Positions 1 through 6,083 of a DNA stretch of 15,973 nt are shown here, piece by piece; position 1 is the first letter of the stretch; each line of letters starts with the position of its first letter. The stretch is from Actinomycetes bacterium (GTDB lineage Bacteria; Actinomycetota; Actinomycetes; Actinomycetales; Cellulomonadaceae): assembly GCA_023428465.1 (NCBI GenBank), contig JAEYXM010000185.1, positions 1-15,973 of the forward strand, given 5' to 3'. The notes beneath the pieces are model-generated. The model saw nothing but the letters and a program-made list of their open reading frames with translations, was not told the origin of the DNA and ran no database searches. The translations under genes were made by a program, and so were the position numbers.

Positions 1-490
1 CGTGGTGACGACGCGTCAGGTGAGCGAGGCTGTCGGGTTCGCCACTACGAAGAAGAAGAACTCGAGCCTGTGGGCCGGTGAGTCACGGGTGGTCACGTCC
101 GGCAAGAAGGGCAAGGCCAACCGCACCTACGAGATCACCGAGGTCAACGGCAAGCTCGACAAGCAGGTCGTCGTTTCCGAGACGGTCGTCTCCAAGCCCG
201 TCGCTGCGGTGATCGAGGTCGGAACCAAGACCTCCGCGAACGGCGTGGGGCTCAACCTCGCCCGGGCGTCCCTGTGGGACCGCATCGCGCGCTGCGAGTC
301 CGGCGGCAACTGGCACATCAACACCGGCAACGGGTACTACGGCGGGCTCCAGTTCAACATGGCGTCGTGGCGGTCCAACGGCGGCCGCGACTTCGCAGCC
401 CGTCCCGACCTGGCCAGCCGCGCGGAGCAGATCACCGTGGCCAACCGGTACTACGCCAAAGCCGGCACCAGCCCGTGGAGCTGCGCATAA
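1..490 (+). CDS. RpfB-type resuscitation-promoting factor, G5 plus Rpf domain (5' end outside window)
   Basis: Secreted muralytic enzyme of the resuscitation-promoting factor family, which cleaves peptidoglycan glycan strands. The first visible ~75 codons match a G5 domain: a tYeit-like strand, a V-x-G-K-like turn and a closing IEVGTK. After a short linker comes the Rpf lysozyme-like domain, from ASLWDRIARCESGGNW to the C-terminal WSCA. The catalytic Glu is in CESGG (codon 296-298), and the two Cys (codons 293-295 and 482-484) are placed to form the usual disulfide. The reading frame is open to the window edge, and RpfB proteins carry DUF348 repeats and a signal peptide before G5, so the GTG codons at 2 and 5 are most likely internal. 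In many actinobacteria rpfB is followed by ksgA; here it is followed by a terminator and a redox operon. I am confident of the family, less so of the exact paralogue. Confidence 0.93.
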   Translation, partial: VVTTRQVSEAVGFATTKKKNSSLWAGESRVVTSGKKGKANRTYEITEVNGKLDKQVVVSETVVSKPVAAVIEVGTKTSANGVGLNLARASLWDRIARCESGGNWHINTGNGYYGGLQFNMASWRSNGGRDFAARPDLASRAEQITVANRYYAKAGTSPWSCA

Positions 491-520
491 CAGCTCCGCC
501 TTCCCAGACCCCCCAATTCC

Positions 521-563
521 AACGGCCCCGCAGGTCGCTCCCCCCGACCTCTGCGGGGCCGTT
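521..563 (+). terminator. Intrinsic terminator after the Rpf gene
   Basis: Inverted repeat starting about 30 nt after the Rpf stop codon. The left arm 521-537 pairs with the right arm 545-563: 13 perfect pairs (AACGGCCCCGCAG) plus GTCG/CGAC beyond a 2-nt bulge, with a C-rich loop. There is no long T tract downstream, which is common in high-GC actinobacteria. Confidence 0.8.
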
Positions 564-594
564 GCCTGTCTGCTCCCACGCTCCCCAGCCCCTG

Positions 595-621
595 TTAAGG
601 AAAGCTTGAGTGAGGGTTAGC
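595..621 (+). promoter_or_regulatory. Three direct repeats with 11-nt period, candidate response-regulator site
   Basis: TTAAG (595-599), TTGAG (606-610) and TTAGC (617-621) start exactly 11 nt apart, about one helical turn. This is the usual layout of tandem half-sites for OmpR/PhoB-family response regulators. The site is in the only intergenic space ahead of the redox operon. A weak promoter could follow: ATGAAG at 628-633 and CAGCAT at 652-657, with an 18-nt spacer. The regulator is not in the window, so the assignment is inference. Confidence 0.45.
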
Positions 622-659
622 GCTGGGATGAAGCCCCGCACAGGGTCGGCACAGCATGC

Positions 660-690
660 TGGTCGAGGGTTGTTTTCGACGCAACGACCA
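660..690 (+). other. Leader hairpin directly before the ribosome binding site
   Basis: TGGTC (660-664) pairs with GACCA (686-690), and GTTG (669-672) with CAAC (682-685), leaving a 4-nt bulge and a 9-nt loop. The stem ends 2 nt before the AGGAGG at 693-698 that serves the gene at 707, so it could modulate translation or mRNA stability. No known riboswitch class is recognised. Confidence 0.35.
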
Positions 691-706
691 CCAGGAGGTA
701 GTCCCG

Positions 707-1027
707 ATGAGCACACCGGCACTGAGCAGGACCAGGATCGCCGTCGGCGCGGTCATGGCCACAGCGACGCTGGCCACAGCAGGGCTAGCAGGCTCGCTTG
801 CGGTGGCCCAGAGCGCCAAGCAGGAGGCCGCCAGCCCTGTCGTGAGCGAGACCGTCCCCACCGGACAGGGATCGACGGCGGCGCAGAAGTCCCGCACGAG
901 TGACGACAGCGACGACCGGCCCGCAGCCAAGCCGGCGCAGCAGAAGACGACGACCTCCGGCTTCGGCCAGAGCAAGCCGGCGCAGACGTCCAACCAGCCG
1001 AGCCAGACCCGCACCAAGGGCTCCTGA
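707..1027 (+). CDS. Small secreted or membrane-anchored protein, first gene of the redox operon
   Basis: 106 residues, function unknown. The ATG at 707 is chosen because AGGAGG lies at 693-698 with 8-nt spacing; upstream in-frame starts lack this. Residues 11-34 form a hydrophobic Ala/Val/Leu stretch after an Arg-containing N-terminus (a signal peptide or N-terminal anchor). The remaining ~70 residues are low-complexity, rich in Ser, Thr, Gln, Ala, Pro and Lys, with an acidic DDSDD patch at 66-70, so it is probably extracytoplasmic and disordered. I looked for the ApbE acceptor motif (D/S-G-A-T/S-x-x-S/T) and did not find it; GQGSTAAQKS is only loosely similar. It has no Cys, so it cannot bind an Fe-S cluster or covalent haem. 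The gene ends 23 nt before apbE, so it is very likely co-transcribed and part of the same membrane system, perhaps as an assembly or docking factor. Confidence 0.75.
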   Translation: MSTPALSRTRIAVGAVMATATLATAGLAGSLAVAQSAKQEAASPVVSETVPTGQGSTAAQKSRTSDDSDDRPAAKPAQQKTTTSGFGQSKPAQTSNQPSQTRTKGS

Positions 1028-1050
1028 GTCACCGACCGGGGGAACAGACG

Positions 1051-2016
1051 ATGATGACCACAGCCGTCCCCGGTGTCGCGGCCTCTCCTGCATCGGGGAC
1101 GTTCAGCGCCATCGGCACGACCAACGCCGTGCTGGCGAGCGTGCCGGCCGCTCTCGAGCCGGCGCTCACGATCGCCCGACAACACCTCGCGGAACTCGAC
1201 CGGGCCGTCTCGCGGTTCCGGGAGGACTCCGAGGTGAGCCGGCTCGCGGAACTCGCCAGGACGGCTGAAGCCTGGTGCTTCGGCTCCGATGTGCTCCTCG
1301 ACCACCTCGCAGCCGCCCGTCACGCCGCCCGGCTGAGCGACGGGCTGGTCGACTTCACCGTCGGGCCAGCAGTCGTCGCGTCCGGCTACGACCTCGACCT
1401 CGACCTCGTCAAGGCACGCGTCACCTACACGACCCCCGCCAGCGCACCGAAGGTGACCGGCTGGGCGCGCATCGTTCAGTCCGGCACGCGTCGGGTGAGC
1501 GTCCCACGTGGAGCCGTCCTGGACTTCGGGGCAACGGCGAAGGCCCATGCCGCCGACACCCTCGCTGCCCGCCTGGCCGACACCCTTCCCGGCGGCTTCC
1601 TCGTGAACCTGGGGGGAGACGTCGCGGCAGCCGGACCGGCGCCGGACGCCGGCTGGCAGGTCGGCGTGGAGGCTGCGGACGGCAGCGTGCGCCAGGTCGT
1701 CGCCATCACCGACCAGGGGGTCGCGACGTCGTCCACCCAACTGCGGCGCTGGGCGACCAGCACCGGCACGGCCCACCACATCGTCGACCCTCGCACGGGG
1801 CTCACCGCGCCCACGGTGTGGGCGATGGTGACCTGCATCGCTGTGACGGCCCTGGAGGCCAACACCGCTTCCACCGCATCGATCATCCTCGGCGAGGACG
1901 CCCCAGCCTGGCTCACCCGGCGCGGCGTCGCTGCCCGCCTCGAACGCCCGGACGGCAGTGTCGTCCACACTCCCGGGTGGCCACTGCCCGCCGAAACCGA
2001 ACGGAGCAGCCGATGA
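1051..2016 (+). CDS. apbE: FAD:protein FMN transferase (ApbE family)
   Basis: Transfers FMN from FAD to a Thr/Ser of an acceptor protein, as in Nqr, Rnf and extracytoplasmic flavoproteins. At 321 residues it has the expected length without a signal peptide or lipobox. Landmarks: the flavin/metal motif LDFGATAKAHAAD (157-169), LVNLGGD (184-190), GVATSST (223-229), HIVDPRTG (243-250) and the C-terminal metal-site segment ALEANTASTA (267-276). In the canonical EAD-x-x-x-T signature the Asp is a metal ligand; here it is Asn271, with Thr275 retained. Translation starts at ATG 1051 or the adjacent ATG 1054, after a GGGGGAA purine run. The stop overlaps the next start in ATGA, so expression is coupled to the membrane haem protein. 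The lack of an export signal suggests a cytoplasmic enzyme or one exported differently from the periplasmic lipoprotein forms. Confidence 0.93.
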   Translation: MMTTAVPGVAASPASGTFSAIGTTNAVLASVPAALEPALTIARQHLAELDRAVSRFREDSEVSRLAELARTAEAWCFGSDVLLDHLAAARHAARLSDGLVDFTVGPAVVASGYDLDLDLVKARVTYTTPASAPKVTGWARIVQSGTRRVSVPRGAVLDFGATAKAHAADTLAARLADTLPGGFLVNLGGDVAAAGPAPDAGWQVGVEAADGSVRQVVAITDQGVATSSTQLRRWATSTGTAHHIVDPRTGLTAPTVWAMVTCIAVTALEANTASTASIILGEDAPAWLTRRGVAARLERPDGSVVHTPGWPLPAETERSSR

Positions 2017-2579
2017 CCGGCCAGGCACTGTGGTTCATCTCCCGCGGCACTGGCGTTGTGACCATCGTGCTGCTCACCTTCGTCGTCTGCCTCGGCGTGG
2101 TCACGGCCGGGCGGCGCCGTCCCCACGGCGAGAGTGCGACGGTCGTGATGGGACTCCACCGCTGGCTCTCGCTCGGCATGCTGGCCTTCCTGGCAGTCCA
2201 CATCGTCACGGCCATCGCCGACGGCTTCGTCCCGATCGGCTGGCTGGCCGTGGTGGTGCCGTTCACGTCGGGGTACGAGACCCTGCTGGTCGGCCTCGGC
2301 ACGCTCGGAGTCGATCTGCTCGCCGCCGTCATGGTCACCAGCTACCTGCGCCACCGGATCCCGGAGCGACGCTGGCGGACGATCCACTGGCTGTCCTACG
2401 CCATGTGGCTGGTCGCACTCGTCCACGGGTTCGCCATGGGCTCAGCCGACCAGCCCGGGTTGAGGCTGGTGTCCCTCGCCTGCGGGGTCGTCGGCGGCCT
2501 GCTGATCTCCTGGAGGGTGATCGCAACGCACTCCGACCGGGAACGCCGCGCGGAGATCAACGCCCAGGAGTGGTCATGA
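2013..2579 (+). CDS. Ferric-reductase-like transmembrane b-type haem protein
   Basis: 188 residues with about five or six membrane segments (roughly 12-32, 50-70, 77-85, 88-109, 125-142, 150-169). Two His pairs have the spacing of the ferric reductase/NADPH oxidase haem domain: His49 and His63 (13 residues between) and His125 and His138 (12 between), able to ligate two stacked b haems. The FAD- and NAD-binding cytosolic domains of full ferric reductases are absent, so reducing equivalents must come from another subunit, most simply the NuoF-like protein and ferredoxin encoded downstream. The start is the ATG in the ATGA overlap with apbE (2013-2016), which puts MTGQALWFISRGTG at the N-terminus; the stop overlaps the next gene the same way. 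The final acceptor could be an extracytoplasmic flavoprotein, quinone or metal; the sequence does not decide. Confidence 0.9.
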   Translation: MTGQALWFISRGTGVVTIVLLTFVVCLGVVTAGRRRPHGESATVVMGLHRWLSLGMLAFLAVHIVTAIADGFVPIGWLAVVVPFTSGYETLLVGLGTLGVDLLAAVMVTSYLRHRIPERRWRTIHWLSYAMWLVALVHGFAMGSADQPGLRLVSLACGVVGGLLISWRVIATHSDRERRAEINAQEWS

Positions 2580-3676
2580 CCGACATCGTCGAAGCGCTCG
2601 TCGCAGCAGGACTGACCGGACGAGGGGGTGCAGCGTTCAGCACAGCCACGAAGGTGAAGGCCGCCCGCGAGCATCGCGCCACGCTCATCGTGAACGCCTG
2701 CGACGGCGAGATCGGCGCAGCGAAGGACGCCTGGATCGTCCAGCACCACCTGCACGAGCTTGTCGAGGGGGCAGCTCTGGTCGCACCGGGACGCCGACCG
2801 CACGTCCGCTACGCAGCCCATCGGGGCTCGCGGACGGCCACGATGCTGCGCGAGGCGGGCCTTCACGTTCTCGAGGCGCCCGACCGCTACGTCTCCTCCG
2901 AGGAGACCGCGTTGATCTCCCTGGCCCACGGCGGCCTCGGACGTCCCATGACCAAACGTGCGCCCTTCCTGTTCGGCGGTCGCGACAGCCAGGGGCACCG
3001 GATCGCTCCGACTCTCGTGCTGAACGCGGAGACCCTGTGGCGGGTCAGCCAGATCCACCACAACGGTCCGGACTGGTTCCGCAGCTTCGGGACGACGGCC
3101 GACCCGGGCCCGCGGCTGGTGGCGATCGGAGGGCACGTCGTGCGTCCCGGGGTGTACGAGAGCGCAGCCGGAGTCACGATCGGCGACCTCGTCGATCGTG
3201 CCGGCGGTCTGCGCGCAGAGGTGAATCACGTCGGTGTCGGAGGCCTGGGCGGTGTCGTCCTGACCGCAGCGCAGGCGAGGACGACCATCTGGGACACGGC
3301 CGGGATGAAGGCCCACGGAGGCTCGATGGGCCCCGGCTTGATCACCGTGTGGGACCCGGCCGAATGCCCGCTGGTGACGGCAGGACGCCTGCTCGACTAC
3401 GCAGCTGGCGAGTCGGCCGGCCAGTGCGGCCCGTGCATGTTCGGGCTGCCGGCGCTGGCAGCGGACTGGTCACGGCTCGCCGACTCGCCCCGTCCCGACG
3501 GCGCCCAGGCGCTCCTGCACCGCCTCGCGCTGCTGGGACGCCGCGGCGCCTGCGCACACCCGGACGGCGTGGCCCGGTTCGCGACGTCCGCCCTGACGAC
3601 ACTCGAGCCCGAGTTCGCAGCCCACGCCGTCCACACCTGCTCGGCCCACAGGAGTCGCCATGCCCAGTACGCGTGA
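2576..3676 (+). CDS. NuoF-like NADH dehydrogenase flavin/Fe-S subunit with SLBB domain
   Basis: 366 residues, shorter than the ~430 of complex I NuoF. Residues 15-26 GRGGAAFSTATK match the FMN-binding Gly-rich loop (canonical GRGGAGFPTGLK). NACDGEIGAAKD (40-51) corresponds to the NADEGEPGxxKD loop with Cys and Asp in place of Asp-Glu. EETAL (109-113) and GRPMTKRAPF (122-131) match the conserved nucleotide-site segment. An SLBB-like domain follows (about 183-235). The C-terminal Fe-S region reads ESAGQCGPC (279-287) with a later Cys326, so the first of the four NuoF cysteines is Ala281. The protein probably takes electrons from NAD(P)H, or works in reverse from ferredoxin, at the cytoplasmic face next to the haem protein. 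ATGA overlap with the upstream gene sets the start; the 3' end overlaps the ferredoxin gene by 17 nt. Confidence 0.88.
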   Translation: MTDIVEALVAAGLTGRGGAAFSTATKVKAAREHRATLIVNACDGEIGAAKDAWIVQHHLHELVEGAALVAPGRRPHVRYAAHRGSRTATMLREAGLHVLEAPDRYVSSEETALISLAHGGLGRPMTKRAPFLFGGRDSQGHRIAPTLVLNAETLWRVSQIHHNGPDWFRSFGTTADPGPRLVAIGGHVVRPGVYESAAGVTIGDLVDRAGGLRAEVNHVGVGGLGGVVLTAAQARTTIWDTAGMKAHGGSMGPGLITVWDPAECPLVTAGRLLDYAAGESAGQCGPCMFGLPALAADWSRLADSPRPDGAQALLHRLALLGRRGACAHPDGVARFATSALTTLEPEFAAHAVHTCSAHRSRHAQYA

Positions 3677-3860
3677 ACCGCGTCCCATCGCCGTCGACCG
3701 GGTGCTGTGCTCGGGCCACGGTGTCTGCGCGCAGACCCTGCCCGGGCTGGTCACCCTCGACGAATGGGGCTACCCGATCGTGGGAACCGACCCCGTCCAG
3801 CCCCAGGAAGCAGCCCTGGCGATCAAGCTGTGCCCGGCGCGGGCGCTGTACTTGCGCTGA
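3660..3860 (+). CDS. Small ferredoxin, 3Fe-4S type with CxxHxxC motif
   Basis: 66 residues resembling the single-cluster ferredoxins that serve actinobacterial P450s and oxygenases. Cluster ligands: Cys17, Cys23 and Cys58 (followed by Pro59) in C-S-G-H-G-V-C and C-P-A. The central position, Cys in 4Fe-4S ferredoxins, is His20, a known variant that usually goes with a 3Fe-4S cluster. There is no signal peptide, so it is cytosolic. The start ATG at 3660 follows AGGAG at 3650-3654 and lies inside the end of the NuoF-like gene. No P450 or oxygenase is nearby; the context makes it an electron carrier for the NuoF-like or haem membrane protein. The gene ends 11 nt before the shared terminator. Confidence 0.9.
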   Translation: MPSTREPRPIAVDRVLCSGHGVCAQTLPGLVTLDEWGYPIVGTDPVQPQEAALAIKLCPARALYLR

Positions 3861-3871
3861 CCCGGACGACA

Positions 3872-3906
3872 GAACCGCCCGCCTCCCACAGGGAGCCGGG
3901 CGGTTC
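3872..3906. terminator. Bidirectional terminator between the two convergent operons
   Basis: GAACCGCCCG (3872-3881) and CTCCC (3883-3887) pair with GGGAG (3891-3895) and CGGGCGGTTC (3897-3906): 15 pairs and one mismatch around an ACA loop. It lies 11 nt after the ferredoxin stop and 11 nt after the rplQ stop on the other strand, so it can end both transcripts. A+T bases at the stem foot give a short U run only in part. Confidence 0.85.
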
Positions 3907-3917
3907 GCAGCGTGGGC

Positions 3918-4493
3918 TCAGGCCTTCGCGTCCTCTTCCGCCTCTGCGGCGGCATCGGTGTCGGCCTCGGCAGCAGCCGGAGCCTGTGCGACCTCCTCGG
4001 TCACGGCGTCCTCGACCACCGGCTCGTCTGCCTTGGGCTCCTCGACCTTCGCGGCCTTCTTGGCGGCCGGCTTTGCTGCGGCCTTGGCGGCCGGCTTGCC
4101 TGCACCGCGGGCCTTGGCCTTGCGGGACTCCTCGACGGACTCCTTCACGACCTCGATCACGGCCATGGGGGCGTTGTCGCCCTTGCGCGGCCCGATCTTG
4201 GTGATCCGGGTGTAGCCACCCTCGCGCTCGGCGACGGCGGGGGCGATCTCGTTGAACAGGACGCGAACGACGGCGGGGTCGGTCACGGTCTGGAGAACGA
4301 GGCGACGGTTGTGCAGGTCGCCGCGCTTCGCCTTGCTGATCAGGCGGTCGGCCAGGGGCTGCAGGCGCTTGGCCTTGGCCTCGGTGGTCGTGATCTTCCC
4401 GTGCTGGAACAACTGCGTGGCCAGGTTGGCCAGGATGATCCGCTGGTGTGCCGGGCTACCGCCGAAGCGGGGGCCCTTGGTCGGCTTGGGCAT
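3918..4493 (-). CDS. rplQ: 50S ribosomal protein L17
   Basis: Last gene of the alpha segment. Residues 1 to about 118 are a full L17, from MPKPTKGPRFGGSPAHQRII through the conserved TTTEAKAKRLQPLADRLI region to MAVIEVV. Beyond this is a 65-70-residue low-complexity tail: first basic and Ala/Lys/Pro-rich (about 125-149), then acidic (150-190, with EEP, DEP, EAEEDAK). Such tails are known in actinobacterial L17 but this one is long, giving 191 residues against roughly 120-130 in enterobacteria. Start ATG at 4493, preceded by CAGGAGA in the 17-nt gap after rpoA. Transcription ends at the hairpin at 3872-3906. truA, often the next gene in related genomes, is absent. Confidence 0.97.
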   Translation of the reverse strand: MPKPTKGPRFGGSPAHQRIILANLATQLFQHGKITTTEAKAKRLQPLADRLISKAKRGDLHNRRLVLQTVTDPAVVRVLFNEIAPAVAEREGGYTRITKIGPRKGDNAPMAVIEVVKESVEESRKAKARGAGKPAAKAAAKPAAKKAAKVEEPKADEPVVEDAVTEEVAQAPAAAEADTDAAAEAEEDAKA

Positions 4494-4510
4494 TAGTTCA
4501 TGTCTCCTGA

Positions 4511-5515
4511 TCAGTACGTGTCGTCGTAGTCGACGTCGGCGTCATAGCTGGCCAGCGAGCTCAGCGGGTCGAACCGCGGAGAGCTGTCCTTCAGCGAAAG
4601 GCCCATCTCCTGCAGGCGGAGCTTGACCTCCTCGATCGACTTCGAGCCGAAGTTGCGGATGTCCAGCAGGTCCTGCTCGGTGCGGGAGACGAGCTCGCTC
4701 ACCGTGTGGATGCCCTCGCGCTTGAGGCAGTTGTAGCTGCGCTGGGTCAGCTTGAGGTCCTCGACGGGCAGGGCCAGGTCAGCGGCGAGCTGCTCGTCCA
4801 CGGGGGACGGGCCGATCTCGATGCCCTCGGCCTCGGTGTTGAGCTCACGGGCGAGCCCGAACAGCTCGACCAGGGTCTTGCCCGCCGACGCCATGGCGTC
4901 ACGGGGCTTGATCGACTGCTTGGTCTCGACGTCGACGATGAGCTTGTCGAAGTCGGTGCGCTGCTCGACGCGGGTGGCCTCGACCTTGTAGGTGACCTTG
5001 AGGACCGGCGAGTAGATCGAGTCGACGGGGATCCGCCCGATCTCGGCGTCGTACTGCTTGTTCTGCTGCGCCGACACGTAGCCGCGGCCCCGCTCGACGG
5101 TGAGCTCGATCTCGAGCTTGCCCTTGCCGTTCAGGGTGGCGATGTGCAGGTCGGTGTTGTGGACCTCGACGCCCGCGGGCGGGGTGATGTCCGCACCCGT
5201 GACCGTGCCGGGGCCCTGCTTGCGCAGGTACATGACGACCGGCTCGTCGTTCTCGGAGGAGACGACGAGCTCCTTGATGTTCAGGATGATCTCGGTGACG
5301 TCCTCCTTGACCCCGGGCACGGTGGAGAACTCGTGCAGGACGCCGTCGATCCGGATGGACGTGACGGCGGCGCCGGGGATGGACGACAGGAGGGTCCTAC
5401 GCAGGGAGTTGCCGAGCGTGTAGCCGAAGCCCGGCTCCAGCGGCTCGATCGTGAACCGTGAACGGTTCTCGGAGACGACCTCTTCGGTCAGGGTGGGGCG
5501 CTGTGCGATGAGCAC
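4511..5515 (-). CDS. rpoA: DNA-directed RNA polymerase subunit alpha
   Basis: 334 residues. The N-terminal dimerisation and core-assembly domain covers about 1-230 and includes GYTLGNSLRRTLLSSIPG (31-48), the signature of the alpha dimer interface. A linker (about 231-250) leads to the C-terminal domain, which binds UP elements and activators; RSYNC (259-263) holds the Arg and Asn equivalent to the DNA-contacting pair in E. coli, and RNFGSKS (287-293) the second helix-hairpin contact. The C-terminus is acidic (YDADVDYDDTY). The start is GTG at 5515, with GAGAGGA 8 nt upstream; a GTG start for such a highly expressed gene is notable but its frame begins the normal MLIAQRPTLTEE. It is separated from rpsK by 124 nt and no rpsD lies between. 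Confidence 0.98.
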   Translation of the reverse strand: MLIAQRPTLTEEVVSENRSRFTIEPLEPGFGYTLGNSLRRTLLSSIPGAAVTSIRIDGVLHEFSTVPGVKEDVTEIILNIKELVVSSENDEPVVMYLRKQGPGTVTGADITPPAGVEVHNTDLHIATLNGKGKLEIELTVERGRGYVSAQQNKQYDAEIGRIPVDSIYSPVLKVTYKVEATRVEQRTDFDKLIVDVETKQSIKPRDAMASAGKTLVELFGLARELNTEAEGIEIGPSPVDEQLAADLALPVEDLKLTQRSYNCLKREGIHTVSELVSRTEQDLLDIRNFGSKSIEEVKLRLQEMGLSLKDSSPRFDPLSSLASYDADVDYDDTY

Positions 5516-5609
5516 TGTGGGGTTCCTCTCGGTGAGCGTCCGCTATATGACGCATCACGACCTGCCGGGACTCGGTCCACCCGGCGGGGTCCTGCAGGGA
5601 GCGCGATGT

Positions 5610-5634
5610 GGCCCGGCGGCGAGGCCGCCGGGCC
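5610..5634 (-). terminator. GC-only hairpin after rpsK (attenuator or transcript-end stem)
   Basis: GGCCCGGCGGC (5610-5620) pairs perfectly with GCCGCCGGGCC (5624-5634) around a 3-nt loop. It begins 5 nt after the rpsK stop and lacks a U tract. Together with the 124-nt gap before rpoA it could lower read-through or protect the upstream mRNA. The rest of the gap (5516-5609) holds only a short A/T-rich patch, GCTATATGA at 5532-5540, that might belong to a weak promoter for rpoA, with no convincing -35. Confidence 0.55.
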
Positions 5635-5639
5635 CACGA

Positions 5640-6044
5640 TCAGACGCGACGACGCTTCGGCGGACGGCAGCCGTTGTGCGCCTGAGGGGTGACGTCCTGG
5701 ATCGAGCCGACCTCGAGGCCCGTGGCCTGGAGGGAGCGGATCGCAGCCTCACGGCCGGAGCCGGGGCCCTTGACGAGGACGTCGACCTTCTTCATGCCGT
5801 GCTCCTGGGCACGACGCGCGGCGGCCTCGGCGGCGAGCTGGGCGGCGAAGGGGGTCGACTTGCGCGAGCCCTTGTAGCCGACCTGGCCGGAGGAGGCCCA
5901 GGCGACGACGGCACCCGACGGGTCGGTGATCGACACGATCGTGTTGTTGAAGGTGCTCTTGATGTGGGCGACGCCCACGGCGATGTTCTTCTTCTCCTTG
6001 CGCCGCGGCTTGCGGGCGCCTGCGGAGCGGGTCTTCGGAGGCAT
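5640..6044 (-). CDS. rpsK: 30S ribosomal protein S11
   Basis: 134 residues covering the whole family: a Lys/Arg-rich N-terminus (MPPKTRSAGARKPRRKEKKN), the conserved GSRKSTPFAAQLAAE segment, KGPGSGREAAIRSLQ, and the invariant end HNGCRPPKRRRV. S11 lies in the platform of the 30S subunit close to the mRNA exit. It is the third gene of the infA-rpmJ-rpsM-rpsK order and is followed by a stable hairpin. The spacing from rpsM is 39 nt. Start ATG at 6044 is preceded by AAGGAA. Length and motifs are normal. Confidence 0.98.
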   Translation of the reverse strand: MPPKTRSAGARKPRRKEKKNIAVGVAHIKSTFNNTIVSITDPSGAVVAWASSGQVGYKGSRKSTPFAAQLAAEAAARRAQEHGMKKVDVLVKGPGSGREAAIRSLQATGLEVGSIQDVTPQAHNGCRPPKRRRV

Positions 6045-6083
6045 GGGGTTCCTTGTCCGTTCGGTCTGTCGGGGCGGGCCGCG

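Noticed and set aside
860..890. GQGSTAAQKS in the small protein as an ApbE flavinylation site
   Set aside because: The required Gly-Ala-Thr/Ser core is missing, so it cannot be called an acceptor motif from sequence.
595..2028. A 477-codon open frame on the - strand opposite the small protein and apbE
   Set aside because: It is antisense to genes with clear family motifs, has Arg/Gly/Asp-biased composition typical of high-GC shadow frames, and shows no domain.
2396..3316. A 306-codon open frame opposite the NuoF-like gene
   Set aside because: Shadow frame with no recognisable motif, and no ribosome binding site or promoter seen.
5530..5545. TATA-like patch upstream of rpoA as a promoter
   Set aside because: Only the A/T-rich hexamer is present; no -35 at suitable distance could be found, so it is mentioned only in the hairpin entry.
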